Source: Atrina japonica | Lineage: Eukaryota > Mollusca > Bivalvia > Pterioida > Pinnidae | Reading direction: 5' to 3' | Assembly (NCBI GenBank): GCA_030159075.1 | Contig: BROG01000132.1 | Location: 820,001-884,000 of the forward strand | Length of the DNA: 64,000 bases | Part shown: piece after piece, positions 48,904 to 62,900 of the stretch | Position numbering within the stretch: position 1 is the stretch's first letter | How the letters are laid out: each line of letters begins with the position of its first letter | Translations under genes and position numbers: made by a program | The notes under the pieces: generated by a model | Databases searched by the model: none | The model's input: the letters and a program-made list of their open reading frames with translations, nothing else | Told to the model about the DNA's origin: nothing

Positions 48904-49726
48904 ACATCACACACAATTATACATGATTTCCAACAAATAATCCTTCACATGATAAATGTCTACTTTTATATCAATCCTTTCAACTCTATGCACCATAATA
49001 GACTTGTCTAAAACAATAGAATAGAACCTTCCCATTTAGATACGTAGGGGCGAAAGGGTTAGCAAGGCTTAGGACCCAAACTAAGATCAAGTACATGCAT
49101 AACAAGTTGTTAACATACAAAGCATTATCATTAATTCATGTCAAGTGCATGTAGGTCAAATTCTTTTACTTGACACAAAGACATTTCTATCACCTGAAAA
49201 ATAAGAACATTTATCACCTGAAAAATAAGAACATTTCTAACTGAACATTAAGGCATTTATACCTCCAGATTAATTAGTAACCTAAACCTATATATGATAA
49301 CTACAACACTGAATATGTGCATCTTTAATGTAGTTTTTGGGTGGAACTAAAAGAAAACTTCAGTTTTTTTTTACCTGTAAGTGAAGTCACATCAAATATT
49401 TTCCACAGAAAAAGATAAAAACAAAAATTGTCACATTAGTAAACCATGCTAAAGTGAAGGGCCCTTTACAAGTTGTACAATAAATGCATTACTAAGGATA
49501 CGTTTGTTGTAAACGTAAGCACAGGATATGTGTAATAAAATTTAATACTTGGATGAATGATATAGAAGATTACTGAAACTGCACCTGCCTGTTCCATCTA
49601 CCATACATTCTAATGGTAGTTACTAAGACGGATTATCTCAAGAGCGAAGGTTTTGATATCTATTCCAGGGCTAGGACTGTCGAAACTAGGTACTGATCAC
49701 TCACTATAGATTTCAAATATGACAAA
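48904..49726. other. Intergenic, unique AT-rich DNA
   Basis: A GGGGCGAAAGGGTTAG-type small element at about 48978-49062 and a twice-repeated ATCACCTGAAAAATAAGAAC (49190-49235). Nothing else is recognised. Confidence 0.6.
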
Positions 49727-50512
49727 ACAGACTAGGACTAGGGCCTGTCATTACTATGTACTGATCACCATAGATATCAAACACAACAACAGTCCAGGGC
49801 TAGGCTTGTTAATACTATGTACTGATCACCATAGATATCAAACACAACAACAGTCTAGGACTAGGGCCTGTCATTACTATGTACTGATCACCATAGATAT
49901 CAAACACAACAACAGTCCAGGGCTAGGCTTGTTAATACTATGTACTGATCACCATAGATATGTACTGAAAACACAACAACAGTCCAGGACTAGGGCCTGT
50001 CATTACTATGTACTGATCACCATAGATATCAAATACAACAACAGTCCAGGACTAGGGCCTGTCATTACTATGTACTGATCACCATAGATATCAAATACAA
50101 CAACAGTCCAGGACTAGGGCCTGTCATTACTATGTACTGATCACCATAGATATCAAATACAACAACAGTCCAGGACTAGGGCCTGTCATTACTATGTACT
50201 GATCACCATAGATATCAAACACAACAACAGTCCAGGACTAGGGCCTGTCATTACTATGTACTGATCACCATAGATATCAAACACAACAACAGTCCAGGGC
50301 TAGGGCCTGTCGATACTATGTACTGATCACCATAGATATCAAACACAACAACAGTCCAGGACTAGGGTCATTACTGTCATTAAATATGTACTGATCACCA
50401 TAGATATCAAATACAACAACAGTCCAGGACTAGGGCCTGTCATTACTATGTACTGATCACCATAGATATCAAACACAACAACAGTCCAGGGCTAGGCTTG
50501 TTTATACTATGT
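49727..50512. repeat. 62-bp tandem repeat, about 12.5 copies
   Basis: The unit runs AGTCCAGGACTAGGGCCTGT, CATTACTATGTACTGATCAC, CATAGATATCAAACACAACA, AC. Two versions alternate at the left end: GGACTAGGGCCTGTCATTAC and GGGCTAGGCTTGTTAATAC. The frame through it is a repeat artefact. Confidence 0.96.
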
Positions 50513-53500
50513 ATTTATCACTATACAGATAAAATACGACAACAAAGTTCATACAATAAGTACAAATAGATATAATGTGAATATAACTGTAACAGTATGG
50601 GCCTATCGTATAATAATTTAATTTAGGAAAGTCAATATCTAGTCCTCTGGAATATTGTTTGTGCAGACTGAGGCTGAATTTAGCGCTTTGAATAAAAGTA
50701 ACCAATCACACAATAATGTTTGTGTTGCCAAGTCTGCGATACGATAAAAGTAGCACATTTACATCTTTTCGGGAAAATCAATGAAAACTTTAACGCCAGC
50801 TATAATGTCTCTATATACAATATATCCTTTATAACTTGCAACATTTGGTTAAATTGGAAGTTTTTATAACACTAAACAGGTAAACCTATAATGTTTTGAA
50901 AAATTACCCTGGACTTGCAGTTGCTGATAAAAATGGCATGTTTCCAAAGTCCATGTGTTACCCTTCACTGACTTTATAACTAAGAATATCCAGAACTGGT
51001 AAACAGAGTCGTACCCAAATATATTGAAATGAAGGTGAATGAATATAATGGTAGTAAAGATATTTTACCAGGGAATTAAAATAATTTCAAATAAAGCAGG
51101 ATTTCAATATAACAGGATTCAATATAGTGGGTTTGACTGTACACAGGAATGCTAGTATGTCCTGTGTAGATACTGATTTATCATAACATGTGGTCCAAAG
51201 AATTGATTAGAATTAAACTAAAATTCATATATCATTACGACAAATACTTGTAAAAATTTATTTTGCTTTAAAACCTGAACCAAAATGCATGTATATGTAA
51301 ATACAAGAAAAAAAATTGTTTATTACTGAAAAAGTTGAAATTTACACTAAATACAAGATGATGGGTTTTTTGTGTAAATTACCTGCATACCAGACTCACA
51401 ATTGCGCTAAGAGCTGTTGTTTAATACTTTAATACAGGACATCTGAGAGTAACGTGTGACATTTCCTAAAACCAGCATGTGTATAGTCTGCATGAGAAAA
51501 TAACGTAATTAACAACATGTGCTTATATCCATGTTTACAGTACCATGCTTTTTACAAGGTATTCCTATATACACTTTAAGCTTACAATGAACCCTGAAGC
51601 GATTTAGCCATATTGACACCAAATATATTACTACTTGGCCTGCCTTGTTATCAAAGATGCACCTGTAAACTTATCAACCCCTAAAGTCACATCTGGATCC
51701 ACAACAATTCATTCTACCAACTCATCCTCATCATAACAATTTTCTTTGTTTCACTTTAGTCACCTTAAGAATCAATTTGTTGTACAGGAGATCTAAGATT
51801 TTAGGATGTGATAATAACTTGCATAATCTAAACTAATCTGTATCAACAAAAATGCAAATTATAAACTTCGTCCCAACAGTGAACCCACTGATGTAGAAAT
51901 TCAGTGTTGTTGATTGCATTGAGTGATATTCATAACTGCCAGGGTTTTGGATCCTCCAGGTTTCTTGCAATTCATCAGTGGTTGCCCACAGATATTCAAC
52001 AACAAATTACAGATGTATCTTTTTATCAGAAATTGCAAAAATAATACAACATACAGAAAAAAATATATGAGAAAACAAAGATTCTCTTGAATTTCTGGGT
52101 TTTTTCTTCTCCTGTATTGTTATTTATACAAACATGAGAAATTATATAGCAGGGATATCTGGGGATAGATATCGGATAAAAGTCTTAAGAACAACCATTC
52201 GTAGAACATTATAAATCAAAATTGTACAACTTATTACATATTTTGGATAAATATAGTATAATACAAATTTGTTTTTCTTATATACAAATTTATTTATCGA
52301 CATATAGCAGGAAAAGATCTCACTGAATTCAGGGGTTCATTTACAATTAGGACCTACCAACAGCATGAGCAAACACTCTTCAAATGAAATTGTACAAATA
52401 TTGAAGTGACTGTATCTTTGTTTGAAAAGTGCTCAAATTGGCCTTCAACTCAACTTCTATCAAGATAAATTATTTAGCTTAAACATGTTACAGAATGACT
52501 GAACAGGACAGCGGTAAACTGACCGGCACAGAAAATACAACACCTATTGGCTTAGCTATGCCTGAAAAACTGATATCTACAAATGATTCATATAATCTTG
52601 CATGTGATGGGTTGAGAAGTGGTAAAAATCTGGTTGTCAAACCACAAGTCTCCCAAGGATTGGACTTTCATATTCCTGACACAAGGGTTGAGATTTCCCT
52701 TTCCATGTTTGATTATTTTTCACCTGTGCTTCAAATGCATATTTATGTACACAAATAAAATCTGAAGCAAATTTTTATGCACTGTTTTGTCATTACATGA
52801 AAACCAAACTTTGTAAAATTTTACTTTGGTATTATGGCACCTGTAGCTCTTTCAATACTTTAGAAATGTTGACTTCTGAAGGGCGGAAATTAGGTGTTTA
52901 AAACACATGAAAAACAGCAAAGGAGGCGGTAGAGTACAATTTACATCAAAACAAGGCTGGTCATATTACAGTTACCCAATCAACAAAACTCAAATATTAT
53001 GACTCAAGAAATTTGTTAATACAATTGTATCATTTAAAGATGATCATTTATCAATTATATATTTTACACATTTACTTCTATCACTGACATATCGTTTCCT
53101 CTTACAGGGTTTGAAATTAGCTGTAAATACTTGCAAAAATTGAATTAAATTCCAAGACTGAGTATATAATGTTGGTACAAGAAAACATTAGCGAGTGGGT
53201 TTATGAACTATGTTTAACTATGACCTGTTATTTTGCAATTGGTAATCATTTCATTTCCTGGTTGTTAACTATAAAATGTTTCGAGTCCATCAAAATAGTA
53301 AAAGAAGCTTTGGCTGCATAATAAGTTATTAAAAGTTTCTTTTAGCTTGCTGGCTTTCATTTTAGCTAGTGGATTTTAAATCAATGAGCTGATATTAGCC
53401 TTTAACTTTGATCCCCATCTTACTCTGTATTCACAGGGGGAATGAGCTAAATAATTATATATTTCTCTAGTCCTTTTGTATTCATTACAGTAATAGGCAT

Positions 53501-56500
53501 ATTAACTCACTGACCACTGTTGCCACATTGGAACTCCCCATTTAAAAGAATAGTAAATTCCACTGTTAAAATTCAGGGGTGTATGATCAAGAATCCAAAA
53601 TTTACAATAACTTTACATGCAATATTACCCTGTTCACTCCTTAATTATGACAGTAGACTATACTGTGTATGGATCTGGGTGAGTCTAAATGTGACCACAG
53701 GGCTTGATCAGTTAATTATAAATTCAGCTCTTGTATGCTTGGGTTTTTTCCCCTATGTATTACAGGAATTAGAATTTTTTACTTTTGCAACAAATGGAAA
53801 ATGCTGTTGGTCTCATCTTATTATTTGCAAAGATGGATTGACGGATGAACAAAGGTAAAATTTTTTGTAAAAATCATGAAAATTTCACCATAAAGTTTCC
53901 CATACCACCATCTATCATGACAACAGACAAAAATGTTCAATTGTTTCCTTTTCTGTAGGTTTATTAATCACAATAACAGTTGCAAATATAAACCAACCAA
54001 ATTATGAATTTTGTAGGTATGTGTTTGTGAAAAGAAAATAATTGAGCAAAAAAGAAAAATGAAATGTTTTTTTTGTACCAAAATAAAAACACTAAAGTGA
54101 AAAATGATGTGTAAAGCTAGCTAAAAATAGTGAATACTCAAATCTTACATTGATCTTGTGAGCTAAGTAAATAAAATTGTGATAACAACACACAAAGCAT
54201 GATTTATTTTTTTATGTTTGTATAAATAAATGATAATAAATAAACAAGTTTTCACAGTTACAAATTTGCAAGATTTATCTCCCTTAATTTGCCATTCCGT
54301 GGATAAACATGATCAGTGGTCTCCCTTTAGCAGGTAAATTGGTTTACACCATATCAGTGAAAGGAATGTTAGAATCTTTATAAAAGTTGGTTGTTTAGTT
54401 TATCAAGTCTTGCCATAAATATATTTTCTCAAAACAAAAAAAAATAATAATAATAAAAAATTCAAAGTATTTTTTTAAGGAATGAAGCTGATTTGTACCT
54501 ATGTTAACTTGGGGCAGTTTATGATTTATAACAGAAAACGTGTTGCAATATGACAGTATTGCTACTCAAGGGAAATAACGCTTGCAAAACTACTGCCTAT
54601 CAAAAAATAGATCACTCGAGTCACTGAAGTGACCACAAAAGAGTTATATGTAACATGAGCACTCATACAGAAATCTAGTTAAAAATGCATGTAATTTGTT
54701 CAACATCATTAGAATCATTACAGATGGAAAAAAAATAGTCCGTAAAATTTATGGCTACTGAAATGATTAACTACACATTTGCTACAGGGAGGTTATATTT
54801 TGTTATAATGGTGTTTAAGTTACAATCAACAATACTTCTTAGGAAGATTAGATTTACCATCATGAAGTGATGCTGTTCAAATCTACACCACTTCCATAGT
54901 AATGCCTATTTCATGACTTGTTTTCCTGATTATGGCAGAAAAATATATATGACTTAATACATTGCACTTTTTAGAGTTTAAACAGATCACACAAGCAATA
55001 AAGAGAAAAAGCTAATGGCAAATCGGTACTAGATGGACACGCAAAAATGGTCTATCATGTTCTGGGTAAACATAATGTTTCGCATACGTCCAAATCCAAA
55101 CATACATTCCATTTTAACAAACTACACCGTGTATAACCAACATACATAGAATATTGTTTATGTTTACATATTGTTTACGTTTACACATTGTTTTCATACT
55201 AAACAAAGTGAAGCGGAGTAAACATAGATGCTAAATATATGCATACATAAACATGTAATGTTATTTATTCTACAAATCAAAACAGCAATATATAAAATAT
55301 CTGCTTATATGTAAGGTACATGTAACTTTACAACAAGCACATATTCTTTATTAGTCAACATATACATAAATAAATATAAAATAAATTTTGTACTATAATT
55401 TTCCCTTCTTTAAACTTACAGCACTTTGTCATTAAATACACTACACAATGGACTACAAAGAAAAGCAGGATATTGGTTGAAGAAATTTACATTTATCACT
55501 GATTCATCTCACTGGCAAATGTAAAAAAAATCCTGCTATGTTGTTGACATGGTAACATTTGTTATAGTTCTAAAGCAAGGTATGATATCTATCCAACATA
55601 AATAAAAGCCGCAAAATTTTGAATAATGAAGTTTTTCACAAGATACATTTGAATGCTCATCACCATTATGAAGCAATTACATGTAGATATGAGTGTACAA
55701 GAATGTGTGGACATGTGTGGGCGTGCACAAGTGGCGTGTCTTGACAACATCATGCAGCTAAGTACAAGTGCCCTATTCTCCTCACCACTAAAACACATAC
55801 CCAACACATACTGAATGCACAGCAAGTACACAAAATATATATACAATTTCTATCACTGGCCAACTTTTACAACATACAAGAAACTGATCTGAACACACTG
55901 ACAATCAATATACAATACTGTATGTTAACTGTTTTTAGAAGAGTCAAAGCTTAAGATTAATCACAGATTGAGGATAATGTAACCTAGTTTGTCTCCTACA
56001 GATTATTGTTTTTCACATATATTCATATTTTGGCTCTCACCACAAAATAACCCCATCATCAAAACAGACTATAATGAACTGGTCCAAGGCCCCAGAAAGG
56101 AGCATACCATTTAGGTACATAGGGATCAAAGGGTATTGATTGCCTGGTAAATATCAACTATAGCTACTTGCAAGTAATTAATCAGTCTCCATACACAATC
56201 TAAAGCAGGTACTTTAATATTATACTTATCTTCTTACATTACTTTTATTTCACTGATCTCCCCTGTATATAGATTTTACAAGTTACACATAAGGCAAACA
56301 TTAGAATGTTAATCAGTGGAGGTAATAAAACACTTGAAATTTGTTGATTAAATCTATTCTATCTATTTATGTGTGTTTCTCATGTCTAGTCGAATACTTT
56401 GTAGCTAAATCACATTATCTAAAATCAATTCATTGCATTTTTATGTTCTCAAATGACTTCACAACCCATTTTTGTCAAATTTCTAATGAGATGAATAAAT

Positions 56501-56805
56501 ATGGAAATATGTTTCAGTTAAAATTTTTGCATATGTACATGTAAAACCTGGCCAGCCATAGCAACTCATAATCTCTAATACACTAATCTGTGGAATGAAT
56601 ATTTAATTACAAAGTAATAGTAACACATTTGTACAGTGTCTCACAGGCACCTCCTCTCATAAAAATGTTTTACAATGAAGTTATCTCCCCTGATAAAATA
56701 TTCTGTCTTTATTCATTGATGCACGCTTCACCCAACCTGCATCACTGCAGATTTTCACGAATCTTCCAACGACATTACGGAAATGATCTACACTAACAAT
56801 TGCTA
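50513..56805. other. Region downstream of RAB14
   Basis: Probably contains the RAB14 3' UTR at its right end, but no poly(A) site can be chosen. A long-form palindromic MITE lies at 53502-53717 and a half copy at about 51671. The 87-codon open frame at 52495-52758 follows TGTTACAG and has ordinary composition, but no domain, neighbour exon or polyadenylation context supports it. The rest is AT-rich DNA without visible structure. Confidence 0.5.
53502..53717. mobile_element. Palindromic MITE, long form
   Basis: TTAACTCACTGACCACTGTT at the left and GACCACAGGGCTTGATCAGT then TAA at the right. CCTGTTCACTCCTTAATTAT is shared with 7146-7353. Confidence 0.65.
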
Positions 56806-56911
56806 TCAACATGAACATCCCTCCTTATTTGGTGCCGCATCTGTATTAATGGGATTTCTGGGTGTGGCAGGTTTATGTTGTACTCCTGATTCGGCTGCAT
56901 TTAGGTCCAAA
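56806..56911 (-). CDS. RAB14: RAB14 last exon
   Basis: 35 codons including TGA after TTTTGTAG. It encodes [20 protein letters not shown] and a tail ending NKEGCSC. Its acceptor is the first unit of a tandem repeat that extends into the intron. Confidence 0.95.
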
Positions 56912-59900
56912 CTACAAAACAGAGATCATGTTAAGTCAAAACTACAAAACAGATAATAGGTAAAAACAACAAAACAGATATAATATTAGGGCCAAACAAC
57001 AAAACAGAGATAATGTTAGGTCTAAACAACAAAACAGAGATAATGTTAGGTCCAAACTATGAGACACAAAAATTAAAATTAGGTCCATACTTTTTATATT
57101 TTAAACCAGTTTTAGGAATGAAAAAGTAGATTTCACCAATACCTGTGACAGATAATGTCTAAAAAAATACTGACAACAGTTTTCAAATACTGATTACTGA
57201 AAAAGTGAATTTTAAGTATAAAATGATGCCCATTTTAATCCGTTTCTTCTAAGTAGCTCTTCTGCAACATTGTTTTTACTTTATGGCAGAAGGATACAAC
57301 GTTGATAATTTTCTATTAGCCTGGGATCCTGGCTTACTGATGGTAATGTTGTCCAGGAATCCAGGCTAATTTTCTTTTTACTGATACCAGAATCTAAATT
57401 TAGCTCTGCCTAGAATCCGTATCTATCAATAGATGCTAATTACAGTGTTAAAACATATACAGATGCACAAGAATTGTATTTCAAAAGGCAGGAATAAGTA
57501 GAATAATGTTTTATTTTATCAAAAGATTATTAAAACTCAACTGAAATTCATTTTCACCAAAATATTTGCTTTTCTGTAAAAATTTAATTCAAACATCGGA
57601 CTATATTTCCTTGCATAGATCTATGAGGAACACTTCACTGCTAACAGGATAGCCCTTGATGAAAAGTCGAAGTAAACCCATAATAGGTTGTTATTACATA
57701 ACAACCCATAAAAATGCAATTTTTCTCAATATGCAGTTGAAATTTGGAAATGAAGTTATATGAAAATAGTACAAACTTGAAACAAAACTGACTTTGATAA
57801 ATATTATAAATTGGGAGCTCATAATTAGCATCTTTTAAACTTCTAAACTGACTCTTATTTTTACATTTAGTTAGTTAGTTTCTTGAACATTGATAACAGT
57901 ATGTCAGGTCACAACTAAATGAATATGAAGAGAATCTTGTATTTTTTAACAGTTTTGTGCATTTTTAGATTTCCTAATTTTAATAAAATGTGATTATTCA
58001 AAAGGCCCATGCCCATTCCCCAAAAGTGTTTGGAAAATACCTAATGTCATTTGAGGCACTCCCTAGAGGCATGAACATATTTCTATGTAATCAGTTTTGG
58101 CCATTTTTGGAACACCCACGGGTACTAGCCCTTTTCATTCACAAACTGACAGCATCTTACAAAGAGTATACTTATTGCCAAATTAATCTGTCCTGTGGTT
58201 CTTGAGAGGAAGTCATTTAAATGGAATAGTTGGCTGCCGGATGACAACAGATGCCAGACATTTGGCTAGGACAATAAGCTCAAGTCTTTCGAGCTATGTG
58301 AGCTAAAAATATAATAGTTATATCGAAATTCACAGGATCACCTAGGTTACTTCGAGATATCCAGAACTTGAGATAATCAAAATTTTAATCAACATATTTT
58401 TCTATCCAAAAAAATCAGAACCAGCTGTTCAACTTTGACATAATTGGAATTTAGACTCATTCTGTTCTGATGGACCAGATACCACTATACTTGGGAAAAT
58501 AAAAGTAAGATACCCTTATTCACAACCCCCAAAGAAAAAATAGAACAAAACGAAAAAAATAAAAACTCATAAATACCTTCCATCTTGAATGTTCTGATAA
58601 ATTTTCTTTGCTGTATCTAAAAAGGCATCTTCTACATTATCACCTCTGAAAAATAAAAAAATTAAAACTCCATGATCAATAAGGAAACTTAACATCATCA
58701 GCATGTGCTTTATTCTTTACTTTTTCAAATCCTTACTCTATTTCTTCTTTTTCACTATTTGAACTATGTATGTATGTACTATATGTGTATTTGAATTAGC
58801 GCACTCCTATTTTAGCTCTCTGATGGGATGTAGACTTACAAGCGCAATCTTGAATTTGCGCAATTACAGCAAGAATATTTTCAAATTGGCAATGATATAC
58901 TTATCTGATACACAATGTACTTAAACAGTAATCATGTACAGGTAACATTATCCCGGACCCATGTTTATAATGAATCTATATAATCTATATAATACAGGTA
59001 AGATGACCAAATGTAACTGACCAATTACAGGTATTACATGGTACTGGTAAACAGTATTCAAAACTGATTGCTTGTACTATAAATGGCATAAGTTATATCG
59101 TGTATGCAGAATGACAGAAGGAGAATTTTTAGCACTGCATTTGAATTAGCGCTATGATTTGAGCACGAAAGGCACTAATATTAGAATACTCCGTAAATAT
59201 GTACACGTACAGTATCATTGGAATATGTTAAGTCCAATTACAGGGACTTTCTGAAATAGGATCCTAGGGAAAACCCTGCAGGTAGATAAATAAGTAGAAA
59301 AGTAAAGAGCAGACTTACGTTTTGGCACTACACTCTAAAAACATTAAACCTGCAAATAAAATCATATATAAGTATAACAGCAATGTTTGAGTTTATACAC
59401 AAATCAATACACCTTTTTAACAATGCTTCTTGTTTCATATGCCACCTCATTTGACACCACAATTTTTGAAAGTCTACTTTTCCAATTTTCTCTCTCATTT
59501 CATTTAAGGTTCCCTTCAACTTATTGCCAAACCCTTTTATAATGGCAAATTTGGGTTGAACAAATAGTGGCAGAATAACGAGGGTTTACTGTTACTGCTT
59601 CTGACAGGAATGAGAAAGACAGCACATATACATACATGTATGTTTGAATTACAATGACTTAATCCAGGACTTTTAGTAATTTTTGAGTCAGATACAAATT
59701 ATATAAAGTAACCAACAACAACAAAGCCTGTGGGCCTAAACGGTCACCTGAGTATGCACATTTTTTGGTCTTTAGAAATTACTGTGTTAGCTATGTGTTC
59801 TTTATTCTTAATAGATGATGGATACATTGATTTAACTATCATACAATATTGACAAGTTCTAAATACTTTTATAGGCTAGTTTTGTTTATTTGTTTGTTTA

Positions 59901-62900
59901 TTGTTGTTTAACGTTCCACTCAAGAATCTTTCTCTCATATGGAGACATCACCAAATGCCTGTGAAGGGTTTCAAATTTTGGCTTATGCTCGGCACTTATG
60001 GCCATTGAGCAGTGAGGGTTCTTAAATAAGCTGGCACCTACTGTGACACGAGACCTTGGTTTTTACTGTCTCATCCAAAAGACAGGAAACTATCCTGGAT
60101 TCAAACTCACGACCTCACGATCAAGAGACTAACGTGCTACTGACTGAGCCAGGCCGGCTCTACAGAATAGTAAGCTGAATCATAGCAAGATGTGATTTCG
60201 AATTTGGGTTCTAAAACATCATGTGTTGAATGCAATTCACAATTTCTTTACTACATTCAAACTTACCATTTTCGTCAGCAAACTGTTTTGCTTCTTCATA
60301 TGTTACATCTCTTTGTGCTTCTAAATCTGATTTATTTCCAATCAAAAATATTACCTACAATTAAACAGTACATTTACATTTATATTCTATTACTGTTCAA
60401 AGAAGTACATATGACCTAGTCAGCAGGATGGCTTCCTGTCTTTCAGATGAGACAGTAAAAACCGACTAGGTCATGTTTCAAAAATAAATACAAACATTTA
60501 TTGTTCAAATTCAAACTAAGAACTCTGATATTTTGTCATGAAACATAAATTCAAGCATTAAAGTTGAAAAAATCTTCATGCCATATCTCACAGGGACTTT
60601 CCTACCTCCTAAAGTCTGAGACCAAGGTCCAAAAAATATACAACATTTTAACAGAAACAGGAAAGTTTAAATTGACACATCTGTTTGAAAATACTTTATT
60701 TTAAAATCCAAATTGGAAATTTCTGTATATTTTGGGGGAAAATACAACCCATTTTTGCATTGGGATGGGTCCTGAAACTGGATCCAAAAATGGTCTATAG
60801 AAATACTTGCTAACCATAGGACAAATACACTACAGTGGAAATGATTTGAAATTCTGTTTATCTCAAAATTGAGGACTGGTTTCTATTTTTAAGGCTAAAC
60901 AAAACAAATGTGAATTAAAACTGAAGTCTTCTCGACCTCTGGATATCTTAAAGGAATAGGGGCAGTCCTGTGAATGTCGAGATAACAATACTCAACTATG
61001 TTTGTTTATTTTTGTTTTACATACTGTAATGAATTCTTAACTTACATAGTAATGTCACCACCTATAGCTGTGGTGTGCTACGAATTCTGAATTGTGCTTT
61101 GGCCTAACACAGATAAAATGAACATTCTTTAACATGCCAAACCTACCATAAAATCAGACCCGACTTTTAAATGACTTTTATTTCTTTATGCTGTCCATTT
61201 AGCAAAAATAAAGTCATCTCTTGTCTTAAAGAGGTTGCAGTTATCCTTCAATCAGGATTGAACTACTGACTGCCAGTGAGTTAGGTCGACAAAAAGAACA
61301 TATTACGATTTAAGACATGCAACGGCCCTGTCAATAGTTTCTGGAGCAGGAGACAATTTCTGAAAAGTAACCAGCAAAATGGTGTAACTGAACCGCGTGT
61401 ATGTTGATACAAATCATCAACTTTTTCCAAATTAAGAAGAAAGTAGCCGACAACTTACATTACCTGGCCATAATACAGCACACAAACTAGACAATGACAT
61501 CATGCTCTTTGGTATGCGAAGGGGCTTTTAAAAACAAAAGATTTAGCAACAAATGATGAATTTTTGGACTTACCTTTTACAATATTTACTGTTATAGCAC
61601 TTAGCTTTAATTACTGCTCTCAATTTGTCGGTAAGTAATTGAAATACAGTTTTAATCATGTTGGAGTCGATGGAGGTCCAGATTTTTCTGCGATACAGAA
61701 GAGCTTTGCAGTATTTTTAATATCTTCTATTTAATGACGGAGACGGCATTTTATGAAATATCACACATTTTAAAAAATATAAGTATTAGGTGATTGTCTA
61801 GGCAATTTTAAACAGTTGATTCTGTTTTCGGTTCTTCCATTTACAAGCGAGATTCGCACGGTGAACGGGGCATTTGTCCTGTTTTAGCAACAGATCACTT
61901 ATGATAAACTTGTTCATTTAAATTTCTATAAAAAGTGTGCTAAAAATTGTTGAAAGGATCCTTTCATATTATGAATAAGTTAGATAGGACAAAGATTATC
62001 GTTTATTAGATTTTATGACCGAGATGTGGTTAGGTCGCTCGGGTCAGTTAAGTTCTGTCACTGAAAATTCAGGGTCTGTGTATTCTAGGTTTGTTTTTGA
62101 GCGATCCTGTACATCGTTGAAAATTTTCTAGGAGGTGCTAGCACTTATTTCAATCATTTCAATAAAATTTCTTGAAGATAATCCCTTTTCATATAATTTT
62201 ATTATTGTCTGCTTCTCCTGGGTTGTTAGGTCGCGACTTCAGGGCGCCATGTTTAGGGACATCTATGTCGCTGCTAAAAATAGACCATGGTCAATACATG
62301 CATGTCTAGATCAATGCAGTGGTACCTCAGCTAGCGACAGGTGAAGTTTCAATTTGTTCTATAACCAAATATTAAAGCATGAACAGATTTTTATAAACGA
62401 ATTATGTTTTCACATTTTAGACGTCAACTTTTGCATACAGTATTATGGCCAGGTTCTGTATATAGCTTTTCATAGAAAAAACTGACAGAACTTGTTGTAT
62501 GCCTCCAATGAAAGGGCTGTGTAACGTTCCATTAAAAAAAACTTACTGTATTTGGATTCGTAAGATTTCTAGCATCCGTTAACCAGCTACTTAAATGATT
62601 GTATGTACTTCGTCTGAAAAGAGGAAAAGTATATGTTAGCAGAAAACAACACAAAAATATACCGCATAACATTGTCCAAAATTTTCTACTATCAGTCAGA
62701 ATCTCTGTGTAACTGGAAGATAACTGGTCGTTATATTTTTTTTATCCTTTCACGACAGAAACCATATTCACTATGTCTCTAATTCGTTCTAAATAAACAT
62801 ACTCTCAGGGATGGCGTGGATGTCTGAGCTTCAATTTTTTGGCTTGATAATTTAGCTTTCATCTTAAAGGGACATAAGCTGTGTTTACCAAAAACAATTA

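Larger units (their letters stand above)
60355..62546 (-). other. RAB14 intron with Tc1 relic
   Basis: Contains a short SINE A fragment (60421-60475, CTTCCTGTCTTTCAGATGAG), a copy of the GGGATGGGTCCTGAAACTGG dispersed repeat (60710-60800) and a 1-kb Tc1-type element (61459-62458). Confidence 0.8.

Noticed and set aside
49719..50078. Repeat protein with YVLITIDIKHNNSPG-type units
   Set aside because: Lies entirely in the 62-bp array; the apparent 62-residue protein period is just three DNA units, and the frame ends abruptly within the array.
52495..52758. 87-codon frame beginning MTEQDSGKLTG
   Set aside because: Acceptor-like TTACAG just before it, but no domain, no partner exon, and frames of this length are expected by chance in 64 kb.
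53520..53858. 112-codon open frame
   Set aside because: Its first half is the palindromic MITE at 53502-53717 and the rest has no motif.
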